Source: Candidatus Latescibacterota bacterium
Lineage (GTDB): Bacteria > Krumholzibacteriota > Krumholzibacteriia > LZORAL124-64-63
Assembly (NCBI GenBank): GCA_030658975.1
Contig: JAUSBL010000022.1
Coordinates: 1-56,556, forward strand
DNA length: 56,556 bases
Reading direction: 5' to 3'
The notes under the pieces are model-generated. The model did no database searches. It was given only the letters and a program-made list of their open reading frames with translations, and was not told the origin of the DNA. Of the stretch, positions 1 through 7,757 are shown piece after piece (position 1 is the first letter of the stretch; each line of letters opens with the position of its first letter). The position numbers were made by a program, and so were the translations under genes.

Positions 1-1862
1 TAGCCGACAACCTGCCCTCGACCGTCACCACCCGCGCCGCGATCCGCAATGGCGCCATCTGGCTGGCGTCCACGCAGCACGTCAGCGGCGGCTGGGTCTA
101 CGGCAGCGGCAATCACTACCCGGAGATCGGCGGCGAGATCACCGCCGGCCTGGCGGCCGCCGCCGGCGCCACGGTCACCGCCGCCGCGAGCGGCCCCGAC
201 CCCGTGCAGTGCGGCCAGACCAAGACCGTGACCTTCGCCTACGCTCCCGGCGACGCCACCCCCGGCCTGCGCGGCTACGAGTTCGTGGTCAAGGTGGCCG
301 GCCCGGTGGCCACCGTCACTTCGGCCCACTTCGCCAGGGCCGGCGGCCTGATGTCGGTCGGCTCCACGGTCTTCTACGTGGTGGATGAGGGCGGCGGCGT
401 CTTCTCGGTCAACGAGTCCATCCTTGGCACCACCCCCGGACTGCTGGTCCCCGGTAACCTGTTCACGCTGGTCCTGACGACCGGCGGCACCGGCGTCGTG
501 GACGTGACGGTGGAGAGCTACCGCATGCGCGACCCGGCCAACCTGGACATCTTCGCCGACGTGAGCGGCGTCTCGTTCACGGTGGACTGCACCATGCCGC
601 CTGGCGTGACCGGCCTGACCTCGGCCCCCGGCCACGAGCAGGTCACGCTCGCCTGGACGATGGCCGACGCTTCGGACGTGGATCACTACGAGGTGTGGCG
701 CGCCGTCTGGCATACCGGCGACAACGTCACCTCGGCCTACCCCGAGTACGACGACGACAACCCGAGCCAGCCGGTGTGGCCAGCCGACCACGCCGCCGCC
801 GTCGCCAGCCTCGAATGGTCGCTGGTGACCGGCGTCCTGCCCGGCACGGCCGTCGGCTACGTGGACAGCTACGCGCCCCGCGGCATCTACTACTACGAGG
901 TCTACGCCGTGGACGCCGCCGGCAACGTCGGCCCCGGCGCCGGCCCGATGAACCGCAGCACCAACTACTGGCTGGGCGACATCGATCCTCCTTACGACGG
1001 CGATGTCGACGTGCCGGACATCGACGAGCTCGCCGCCGCCTTCGGCTACGGCCACGGCATCGGCGGCTACAACAACGAAGCCGACGTCGGCCCCACCGAC
1101 GACACCAGCAGCTTCGGCATCCCGACCACCGACAACGTGATCGACTTCGAGGACCTGATGATCTTCGCCATGAACTTCGGCAACGTGTTGCCGCGGCAGC
1201 CCGCCGGCGGCACGCCGAACGCGGTCCTGGCCTGGACGCATCTGGATGGGAACACCTGGGCGCTCGTGCTGGTCGAGCCCTGCGCCGATCTCAAGGGGTT
1301 GCGTCTCCGCGCCGGCCTGCCCGACGGGGTGGCCTGCGATGTCCGCGCGGGTGAGCTGCTCGACGCCCAGGTTTCCCCGGCCTTCGTGGCCAACATCGGC
1401 CGCAACGGACTGGACGCCAGCCTCGCCCTGCTGGGCCGCGGCGGCGCCATCGCCGGCGCGGGCGAACTGCTGCGCGTGACCTTCAGCGCGGACGTGACGG
1501 TCGTCCCCGAGATCGACGCGCGCCGCACCGACAACGGCGATCTGCGGGTGTCGCAGACCACCGGCAACGAGCCGCAGACGCCGGCCCGGTTCACGGCCGG
1601 CCAGAACTACCCCAACCCGTTCAACCCCAAAACGACCATCGCCTTCGCGCTGCCCGAGGCGCGTCACGTACGGCTGGGCGTCTACGCGGTGGACGGCAGC
1701 CTCGTGCGCACGCTCGTCGACGGCCAGCTGGCCGCCGGCGCGCACGAAATCGTGTGGGACGGCCTGGACTCCGCGCGGCAGCGCGCGGCGACCGGGACCT
1801 ACTTCTACCGCCTCGTCGCGGGCGCGGACACCGAGGTCCGCAAGATGACGCTCGTGAAGTAG
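1..1862 (+). CDS. Secreted modular protein, 5'-truncated (toroid-like, FnIII, dockerin/cohesin-like, FlgD-like tail)
   Basis: The reading frame is open from base 3, so the gene begins outside the window. The first ~45 visible residues (IRNGAIWLASTQ, GGWVYG, GGEITAG) resemble one repeat of an alpha/alpha-toroid prenyltransferase/terpene-cyclase-like fold. A cohesin-like beta domain follows (CGQTKTVTFAY to about base 590), then an FnIII-like domain (about 595-960). Next come a dockerin-like segment with two Asp-rich loops (about 970-1185, ending DLMIFAMNFGN), a second cohesin-like domain (about 1220-1540, ADLKGLRLRAG), and a FlgD-like tail starting at NYPNPFNP. The protein is probably exported; the tail family is used for sorting or anchoring in FCB bacteria, but no secretion machinery is visible here. 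Its substrate is unknown. It is followed after 80 bases by a small cohesin-like gene, the same arrangement as at 7758-12748. Confidence 0.85.
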   Translation, partial: ADNLPSTVTTRAAIRNGAIWLASTQHVSGGWVYGSGNHYPEIGGEITAGLAAAAGATVTAAASGPDPVQCGQTKTVTFAYAPGDATPGLRGYEFVVKVAGPVATVTSAHFARAGGLMSVGSTVFYVVDEGGGVFSVNESILGTTPGLLVPGNLFTLVLTTGGTGVVDVTVESYRMRDPANLDIFADVSGVSFTVDCTMPPGVTGLTSAPGHEQVTLAWTMADASDVDHYEVWRAVWHTGDNVTSAYPEYDDDNPSQPVWPADHAAAVASLEWSLVTGVLPGTAVGYVDSYAPRGIYYYEVYAVDAAGNVGPGAGPMNRSTNYWLGDIDPPYDGDVDVPDIDELAAAFGYGHGIGGYNNEADVGPTDDTSSFGIPTTDNVIDFEDLMIFAMNFGNVLPRQPAGGTPNAVLAWTHLDGNTWALVLVEPCADLKGLRLRAGLPDGVACDVRAGELLDAQVSPAFVANIGRNGLDASLALLGRGGAIAGAGELLRVTFSADVTVVPEIDARRTDNGDLRVSQTTGNEPQTPARFTAGQNYPNPFNPKTTIAFALPEARHVRLGVYAVDGSLVRTLVDGQLAAGAHEIVWDGLDSARQRAATGTYFYRLVAGADTEVRKMTLVK

Positions 1863-1942
1863 GAACGAAGCAGGTACGCAGTCAACCATCGCCCACCCGG
1901 GCTCCGGCTTCGCGCCGGAGCCCGGGGCCGACAGGAGCCGAC

Positions 1943-2731
1943 ATGAAGTCTCTCACCTCGATTTTCGCCGTCCTGCTGATCTCCCTGGCGATCGCACCCT
2001 GCGCGCAGGGCATCGCCCTGCGCTGGGAGCCCCGCTGGCAATCGGTCGCGCCCGGCGCGGAGGCCAGCGTCGCGGTGATGCTCGACGACGCCGTGGACAT
2101 CCGCACGATCGAGGTGCGGATCACCTACGACCCCAACGTGGTCACGGGCGTCACCTCCACTCCCGGCTCGATCTACGACGGCGTGGGCTGTTTCCTGTGG
2201 GAGGACTACGAGGAGACCACGCCGGGCCTCTTCCACGCCTACGTGGTGATCATCGGCGGCGCCTGCTACGCCAGCGGACCCGGCGAACTCCTGGTGTGGC
2301 ACTTCGAGGCCGGTCCGCAGACTGGCATGACCGAGCTGGCCACGGTCGATGTCTACCTCTCCGACCCGCAGGCCGACCCGCTGCCCGACCTCTCGCTGGG
2401 CGCGGCGACCATCGTGGTGAGCGATCCCGTCACCGGCGCCACGCCGCTGCGGCCCGGGCCGACGTTGCAACTGGCGCCCAACCCCTTCAACCCCCGCACG
2501 CAGCTGGTCGTCAGCTCGCCCGTCGCCTGCGAGGCGCGCCTCGAGGCGCGCGATCTCGCGGGGCGCAGCCTGGGTACGCTCTGGAGAGGGACCGTCGGCA
2601 GCACGCCACTGGCGGTGGCGTGGGACGGCGTGGACGCCGCGGGGAGGATGCTGCCGTCCGGCGCCTACCTGTTCACACTCACCATGCCCGACCAACCACC
2701 GGTGACGGTGCGTGGTTTGTTACTGCGCTGA
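1943..2731 (+). CDS. Small secreted cohesin-like protein with FlgD-like tail
   Basis: Encodes 262 residues. ATG at 1943 was chosen because it begins a clear signal peptide (MKSLTSIFAVLLISLAI, cleavage near AQG) and follows aggag at 1932-1936. Residues about 25-160 look like a cohesin-type beta sandwich (VAPGAEASVAVMLDDAVDIRTIEVRI, VVTGV, GPGELLVWHFEA). Residues about 175-262 are the FlgD-like tail (LAPNPFNPRTQL, GAYLFTL, RGLLLR). It is a clear paralogue of 11951-12748, sharing the order of the cohesin-like strands, the Cys-flanked GPGEL segment and the degenerate tail ending in LLR/LVR. Its position after a dockerin-bearing gene invites the idea that the two products bind each other, but nothing in the sequence proves it. 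Confidence 0.85.
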   Translation: MKSLTSIFAVLLISLAIAPCAQGIALRWEPRWQSVAPGAEASVAVMLDDAVDIRTIEVRITYDPNVVTGVTSTPGSIYDGVGCFLWEDYEETTPGLFHAYVVIIGGACYASGPGELLVWHFEAGPQTGMTELATVDVYLSDPQADPLPDLSLGAATIVVSDPVTGATPLRPGPTLQLAPNPFNPRTQLVVSSPVACEARLEARDLAGRSLGTLWRGTVGSTPLAVAWDGVDAAGRMLPSGAYLFTLTMPDQPPVTVRGLLLR

Positions 2732-2998
2732 AAGCTTTTGTATCCGCTGGGATACGCCAGTATTATATTTGAAGAATTATAATTTACGATGTATGGAAAT
2801 AATGCATCAGGTCATATTTTATCATGTATCGTTGACGTCACCATGCATTCATGATAATGTCCGGTCATTAAGGGTCCACGCGACCCCCGACTCCTCGCCC
2901 AGCGAAGGAGGTTGGAAATCGCGACCTGACCGAATCATCATCGCCCGGTATGCGGTATCCCGTGTTCAATCGAATCCGGTTTCTAAAGGAGCAATATC
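2732..2998. other. AT-rich intergenic island with possible promoter
   Basis: No gene is seen. Roughly 2735-2870 is strikingly AT-rich compared with the GC-rich flanks. A possible sigma-70-like promoter is TTGTAT (2737-2742), an 18-base spacer and TATTAT (2761-2766); another TATAAT lies at 2778-2783. A short hairpin (gggtc/gaccc) lies near 2870-2885. The Shine-Dalgarno site aaaggag (2985-2991) belongs to the next gene. Confidence 0.5.
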
Positions 2999-3541
2999 AT
3001 GATGAAGCGAACTTTCGTTCTGATCGCCGTGATGCTCTGCGTTTCCGGTCTCGCCATCGGACAGGATTACGTCGACATCGGCAACCTGAGTTCGGAGGCC
3101 GGCCATGTCATGGCGAGTTGGGGACCGATCGAGCCCGCCAACTCGGGCGGTGCCTTCGGCGGCGTCGCCGACTGCCGGGCCATCTGGTCGAGTTTCGACA
3201 ACAGCACCAACGCCACCATCCAGATGAACTTCCCCAGCGGAATCACCCAGGTGGCGTTCCGGCACCTCGAGGGAGTGGCCGACGACGGCTTCCAGGTGCT
3301 CGTCGACGGCAACCTGTTCTACACGCACACGGAACTGCAGACGAATGAGATGTGGTTCATCTCCGGGTTCAACTGCAACCTCACGGCCGGGCTCCACACC
3401 GTCGAGTTCATCGCCACCGGCGCGGCCTGGCCTTCCTGGGCGACCTACGGGCAGGTCTGCATCGACTGGATCGAAGTGGGCGGCGGCGCCGTGACCAACG
3501 AAGTCGGTACCTGGGGCGTCATCAAGACACTCTACCGCTGA
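2999..3541 (+). CDS. Small secreted protein consisting of one SEAGH/WGP module
   Basis: Encodes 180 residues. ATG at 2999 has aaaggag seven bases upstream; a second ATG follows immediately. The signal peptide is MMKRTFVLIAVMLCVSGLAIG with cleavage near GQ. The mature part is one copy of the module repeated three times in the next gene: DIGN.SSEAGHVMASWGPIEP, SGGAFGG, a Cys (DCRAIW), a central strand pair (HLEGVADDGFQVLVDG) and the closing WATYGQVCIDWIEVG. There is no FlgD-like tail; the protein ends in WGVIKTLYR, a basic/aromatic tail that could be a different sorting signal (inference). Function unknown. It may be a carbohydrate-binding or structural adhesion module. A strong terminator follows, so it is probably transcribed alone. 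Confidence 0.8.
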   Translation: MMKRTFVLIAVMLCVSGLAIGQDYVDIGNLSSEAGHVMASWGPIEPANSGGAFGGVADCRAIWSSFDNSTNATIQMNFPSGITQVAFRHLEGVADDGFQVLVDGNLFYTHTELQTNEMWFISGFNCNLTAGLHTVEFIATGAAWPSWATYGQVCIDWIEVGGGAVTNEVGTWGVIKTLYR

Positions 3542-3559
3542 TATGGAGTGACTTCCGTC

Positions 3560-3598
3560 AAGGCCGCCTTCCTTCGGGGAGGCGGCCTTGTTCTATTT
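3560..3598 (+). terminator. Rho-independent terminator
   Basis: A 13-bp stem (3560-3572 with 3577-3589, one G-T pair) closes a TTCG tetraloop and is followed by a T-rich tail (gttctattt). It ends transcription of the gene at 2999-3541. Confidence 0.9.
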
Positions 3599-4049
3599 CA
3601 TCCGGCCCGCAGGGCAATGTGCCCTGCGATGCTTCAGAATATTTGAAGAGGACGAGAGAAGCGCACACTGCTCATTTTAGATCTTGCGTGATAATCACGT
3701 CGCGTTGCCCAAATTGTGCACGCAACCCAATAACGAATAGTCCCATGACGACTTGGTCCGGTTACCACCGCATCGATCCCGGCGAGGCCTTGGTCAGAAG
3801 TCAGGTCTGGGACCGCATCACCGACATCATCGACTGCTCCGTCGGGTTGACACGCTTGGCACAAACTCCTAAAGTCCCGAGTGGCCAACTAACCTCTACG
3901 GTCGGTCAAGCGACCATCTCTTCGCCCCCCTGGCGCCCAGCCGACTGTTTACTCTCGCCCGACATCATGATCCAGAGCCTGCGCTCTGAACTCGCCGGTG
4001 GCACTACCCGCGCAGGCTACACGTGTTTGTCCAGGAGGGAGTGACCGAG
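3599..4049. other. Intergenic region, no gene seen
   Basis: About 450 bases without a convincing reading frame. It contains an 8-bp hairpin at 3609-3627 (gcagggca/tgccctgc) just after the terminator and the promoter-like element at 3847-3875. Base composition is less GC-rich than the surrounding genes. The Shine-Dalgarno site of the next gene is aggaggga (4033-4040). Confidence 0.6.
3847..3875 (+). promoter_or_regulatory. Sigma-70-like promoter for 4050-5867
   Basis: A perfect -35 TTGACA (3847-3852), a 17-base spacer and -10 TAAAGT (3870-3875). The predicted start of transcription near 3882 would give a leader of about 170 bases. Confidence 0.5.
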
Positions 4050-5867
4050 ATGAAGGCGAAATTCATTCTGCTCTCGATCTGTTGTTGCGTCGGCCTGCTC
4101 GTCTCGACGACCAACGTCAAGGCGGACTGCATCACCTTGGACGTCATCGAGATCGGGAATCCGACATCGGAAGCCGGCCACGGCCTGCAGCACTGGGGAC
4201 CGATCGAGCCTGCGACCAGCGGCGGCAACTACGGCGGCGCGGATCACTGCCGGCCCGTCTATGCGGTCGAGGACGGCGATGTCTGGGCCACCCTCGACCT
4301 CGACTTCGGTGACGACGGGACAACCGCCAAGTGTCTGACGATCGGCCATCTGGACGGCAACGCCGCCGACTCCTTCGATCTCTACATGTACCCACGCGGC
4401 TTCGCCATGAACGCCGAGCTGGTTTTCAGCTACCCGGGCGACAACCTCACGACGGAAATCTGGCTGGAAACCCGCGTGGCGGTCCACGGGACCGGCGTGC
4501 AGACCCTGAAGTTCGTCTCGACCGCCCCGATGTGGAGCGGCTGGGCCACCTACGGGCAGATGTGCTTCGACCTCGTCCGGCTCGAAGAGTGTCCGCCCCT
4601 GATCGACTCGGTCGACGTGGGCGACCCCGCCTCGGAGACCGGCCACGCGATGGCGGGCTGGGGTCCCGTCGAACCGGCCACCTCCGGCGGCAATTACGGC
4701 GGTGCTGATCACTGCCGGCCCGTGTACGCCCCCGAAGACGGCGACGACTGGGCGACCATCGATCTCGACTTCGGCGACTGCATCGGCCAGAAATGCCTCA
4801 CCCTGGAGCATCTCGACGGATTGGGCATCGATGCCTTCGAAGCTTACCTCCATCCCGTGGGACAGCCGGCCGCGGCCACGCTGATCTTCAGTTACCCCGG
4901 CGGCGGCACGCCCACCGAGGATTGGATCACGTCGAGCCTGCTGGTCGAAGCCGCAGGCGTGCAGACCCTGCGCCTCGTCTCGACCGAGCCCCAGTGGTCG
5001 GGTTGGGCCACTTACGGGCAGATGTGCTTCGCGAATCTCTCGGTGGAGTCCTACGTGCCGGTCAAGGACATGGTCCTGGTAGGCGTTCCGGATTCCGAAG
5101 CCGGCCACGCCATGACCGGTTGGGGCCCCATCGAACCGGCGACGTCCGGCGGCGTGTACGGCGGCGTCGATGCGTGCCGGGCGATCTACGCTCCCGAGGA
5201 CGCCGACGTGTCCGCCACCATCGAACTGGACTTCGGCCACTGCACCCTCTCCCAGAAGTGCCTGCACATGATCCACCTCGACGGCATCACCAAAGACGCT
5301 TTCGAGGTCTACATCTACGCACCGGGCTCGTCCCGTCCGGCCGTGCCGGCCTTCATCTACGGCGGCGACGACATCTCCACCGAGGTCTGGTACGCCACGA
5401 GCTTCGCGGTGACGGCCGCGGGTGTGCAGGTCGTGGAATTCGTCTCCACCGAACCCGAATGGTCCGGCTGGGCGATCTACGGCCAGGTGTGCTTCACCAG
5501 TCTTGAGGTGGTCGATGGTCCGGCTTGCGGACCGACCCCCGTTTTCGGCACCACCGGCCTGCCGGACGGGCCCCGGTCCGTGACGGCGCCGGGGCGGATC
5601 ACGTCCGTGACGCCCAACCCCTTCAACCCGGCCACCGAAATCAGCTTCGCTCTGGATGCGGCGGCCGACGTCGACCTGAGCGTGTTCGACTCCCGAGGAC
5701 GCCTGGTGCGCGTTCTGGCCCACGGCGTGCTCGATGTCGGCGGGTACACGCGCATCTGGGATGGTGCTGACGCCTCCGGCAGGCATGCAGCGAGCGGCGT
5801 GTACTTCGCCAGGCTGTCCATCGCAGGCGCGACGGTTCAGGTGGCGAAGATGTCACTCGTCCAGTGA
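4050..5867 (+). CDS. Secreted protein with three SEAGH/WGP modules and FlgD-like tail
   Basis: Encodes 605 residues. ATG at 4050 was preferred over the in-frame GTG at 4023 because aggaggga lies nine bases upstream and a signal peptide starts there (MKAKFILLSICCCVGLLVS). Three tandem copies of a ~154-residue module follow. Each has (S/E)xxGHxxxxWGPxEPATSGG, a YGG.D.CR motif, (I/L)xLDFG, KCL..xHLDG, and a closing WSGWA.YGQ(M/V)CF. Each copy holds about three conserved Cys that could form disulfides. Residues about 520-605 are the FlgD-like tail (TPNPFNPATEIS, GVYFARL). The modules resemble glycan-binding beta sandwiches in their regular spacing of Trp/Gly, but I do not recognise the family. 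Likely cell-surface or secreted. It ends at a strong terminator. Confidence 0.85.
   Translation: MKAKFILLSICCCVGLLVSTTNVKADCITLDVIEIGNPTSEAGHGLQHWGPIEPATSGGNYGGADHCRPVYAVEDGDVWATLDLDFGDDGTTAKCLTIGHLDGNAADSFDLYMYPRGFAMNAELVFSYPGDNLTTEIWLETRVAVHGTGVQTLKFVSTAPMWSGWATYGQMCFDLVRLEECPPLIDSVDVGDPASETGHAMAGWGPVEPATSGGNYGGADHCRPVYAPEDGDDWATIDLDFGDCIGQKCLTLEHLDGLGIDAFEAYLHPVGQPAAATLIFSYPGGGTPTEDWITSSLLVEAAGVQTLRLVSTEPQWSGWATYGQMCFANLSVESYVPVKDMVLVGVPDSEAGHAMTGWGPIEPATSGGVYGGVDACRAIYAPEDADVSATIELDFGHCTLSQKCLHMIHLDGITKDAFEVYIYAPGSSRPAVPAFIYGGDDISTEVWYATSFAVTAAGVQVVEFVSTEPEWSGWAIYGQVCFTSLEVVDGPACGPTPVFGTTGLPDGPRSVTAPGRITSVTPNPFNPATEISFALDAAADVDLSVFDSRGRLVRVLAHGVLDVGGYTRIWDGADASGRHAASGVYFARLSIAGATVQVAKMSLVQ
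4143..5520 (+). repeat. Three tandem coding repeats (~460 bp each), SEAGH/WGP module
   Basis: Copies start near 4143, 4606 and 5065; the GHxxxxWGP motif recurs with spacings of 467 and 462 bases. The copies are clearly homologous at protein level but diverged at DNA level, so the triplication is not very recent. Confidence 0.85.
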
Positions 5868-5890
5868 GGACGAACCTGCGGTGATGCGGA

Positions 5891-5920
5891 AGAGGCGGCC
5901 CCGGGCCGCCTCTTCCTTGT
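5891..5920 (+). terminator. Rho-independent terminator
   Basis: A perfect 10-bp stem (agaggcggcc at 5891-5900 with 5904-5913), 3-base loop, then tccttgttt. It lies between converging genes; the upstream side is less A-rich, so it acts mainly on the plus strand. Confidence 0.85.
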
Positions 5921-5958
5921 TTGGGATCCAGCCGTGGCACTGGACTAGTGGCTCCGTG

Positions 5959-7104
5959 TCATTTGAGCAGGGTGACCGTCCGCGTCTGTTCCACCGCTGC
6001 GGCCCGCAAGCGCACGAGATAGTTCCCCGACGCGACCGGCTGACCGCCGTCGTCGCAGCCGTGCCAGGTAACCTCATGCTCACCGGCCGACCAGTCCCCC
6101 CGCGCGAGGGTCCGCACGAGGCGGCCCGCGGCGTCATGGACCGTCAGCAGGACGGGGCCGCCGGCTGCCAGTTCGAAACGGATCTCCGTGGCCGGGTTGA
6201 ACGGGTTCGGGCGGCTTGCCAGCAGCCGCGCCGGCAGGGCGCCCGCAGGCGCGGCGGTCATGTCATCGACGATCGCGAAGCTCAGCCCGTCGTAGCTCAT
6301 GGCCGAGGCCCAGTAGCCGTAGATGTCGCCGCTCTGGTGGAAGGTCTCCTCGGTCAGCAGCAGGCTGCAATGGTAGTCGCCCACGGTCATGGTGGTGGTG
6401 CCGGTGCAGCCCCTCTCGATCTCCGCGTAGACGCCTATCTCGGTGGGGCCCACGTCCGCATCGTAGGCCGGGTCGTCGGCGCCGCCGATCACGGTCGACC
6501 ACTTCACCGGGCTGTCGCAGACGCCGGGCGTGCGCTGGTGCTCCCAGAACAGGACGTGGTAGCTGCTGTCGACGGCGAAATCGACCTCCGCGCCGCCGAA
6601 CCGGTCGGTGATGAAGAATTCGAGGAGCAGGTACCCCTCGAAGATGTAGTCGGGGTTCTCGTGGTTGGCGAGGTAGTCGGCGTCGCTGCTGTTGCCGGGG
6701 TTCGGCTGCGTGCGCCACCAGCGGCCGATGAAACCGATGAACTCGTTGGCCGCGTCGTCGCCGTCCGCTGCCCACAGGCCCGAGGGCTTGCCCACGAGTT
6801 TGATCTGGTAGGCGAAGTTCGGCTTCAGGTTGCTGGCCGACAAGTGGCCGGCGAAGGTCAGTCCCTCACAGGGTGCGTAGGTGACGGTCACGAGCGCATC
6901 GTCGTAGGTGTAGGTGTCGCGGTATGACTGTGCGTACACATTCACCGCGATGTCGCACCAGCGGAAGGGGGCGGGGGGCCAGGTGGTGACATTGTAGGCG
7001 GGATCCAGCTCTGCGGTGACCGGGGTGCAGGGTTGGGCGAAGACGCCGGCGGCGCAAAGACACGTCAGTGACAGGACGATCGCCAATCTCGGTGCGGATC
7101 GCAT
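5959..7104 (-). CDS. Secreted 'NLKPNFAYQ'-module protein with FlgD-like tail
   Basis: Encodes 381 residues on the opposite strand from its neighbours. ATG at 7104 has a ggagg-type Shine-Dalgarno and a signal peptide (MRSAPRLAIVLSLTCLCAAGVFA). Residues about 45-285 form one module shared with 12785-14896 and 14949-18575. Its landmarks are W.D...NVYAQSYRD.Y.Y, ASNLKPNFAYQIKL, IGF.GRWW, a YIFEGYLLLEFF strand, DF..DSSYHVLFW, AYD.DVGP.EIGVY and LLLTEETFHQ. Conserved Cys occur at CDSPVKW, ERGC and YHC. Residues about 295-381 are the FlgD-like tail (RPNPFNPATEIR, VTLLK). I do not recognise the module. This is its simplest version: module plus tail only. Confidence 0.85.
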   Translation of the reverse strand: MRSAPRLAIVLSLTCLCAAGVFAQPCTPVTAELDPAYNVTTWPPAPFRWCDIAVNVYAQSYRDTYTYDDALVTVTYAPCEGLTFAGHLSASNLKPNFAYQIKLVGKPSGLWAADGDDAANEFIGFIGRWWRTQPNPGNSSDADYLANHENPDYIFEGYLLLEFFITDRFGGAEVDFAVDSSYHVLFWEHQRTPGVCDSPVKWSTVIGGADDPAYDADVGPTEIGVYAEIERGCTGTTTMTVGDYHCSLLLTEETFHQSGDIYGYWASAMSYDGLSFAIVDDMTAAPAGALPARLLASRPNPFNPATEIRFELAAGGPVLLTVHDAAGRLVRTLARGDWSAGEHEVTWHGCDDGGQPVASGNYLVRLRAAAVEQTRTVTLLK

Positions 7105-7757
7105 GGGAACCTCCGCGGCTGAGCCTTTGGGCGAGCGTCTGGATTTGTCGGGATGCTAACATAATCCCGGCGATCGTTGGGCATTTTCACACCGACGCAC
7201 TAGGGGGCGCGAATCCCGGATCTTTTTCAATTGACTTTTCATTTTTACTGGAGGAGAATGGCTCGCATAAGGCCATCCTTCAAATCGCCCATCGCCCGAT
7301 GATATCGGCAGTCCCCACCAGGACCGCGGGAGATCAGCGATGAAGGCCGCAGAAATTCATTTCGTCAGCAACACCTCTGATTCGCCACCTCCCCGCTCAC
7401 CTCGCCTTTCCTACGTCCACACCTCGCCCACGTCTCGCCCGATCGTCCAGTCCTGTCCGGCAATCAAACCCTTGGCCTGCCTGCCGCAGTCAGCGGACGC
7501 CTCGGCGGCCAGGGATCGCCCCTGCACGGAGTAACGGACGCAGCCCACGGAGGGGCGGACATCTCGATGCGACCGGATCCGCCGGGCGGCGCTTGTCGCC
7601 TACCGCAGGATTTGGCGTCAAGAGGATGTCGGCAGTGTGGACTCCCGTCAGTTCCCGGATCGGCACATCACGGGAGCAACCGGGACGATCAGGCACGTCT
7701 CAAGAGTTCCGGCCTGCCGCAACGTCTCGCGGCCGTCCGGGACAAGGGGGGAGCACG
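7105..7757. other. Divergent intergenic region, ~650 bases
   Basis: Lies between divergently transcribed secreted-protein genes and must hold both promoters, though none is clear. A 14-codon frame at 7258-7302 with a strong ggaggaga site just upstream could be a leader peptide, but nothing else supports it. No RNA motif was recognised. The Shine-Dalgarno site for the plus-strand gene is the purine run at 7744-7752. Confidence 0.5.

Noticed and set aside
4017..5786. Long minus-strand open frame (589 codons) opposite the triple-module gene
   Set aside because: It mirrors the GC-rich, repetitive coding strand, has no start region or family motif, and its amino-acid composition (Arg/Ala/Gly/His) is typical of antisense frames.
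7258..7302. 14-codon frame after a strong ggaggaga site
   Set aside because: Too short and without conservation evidence; kept only as a note in the intergenic entry.
7450..7560. Possible c-di-GMP riboswitch (ggacgcagccc-like string)
   Set aside because: Only one short piece resembles the consensus; the paired helices could not be built.
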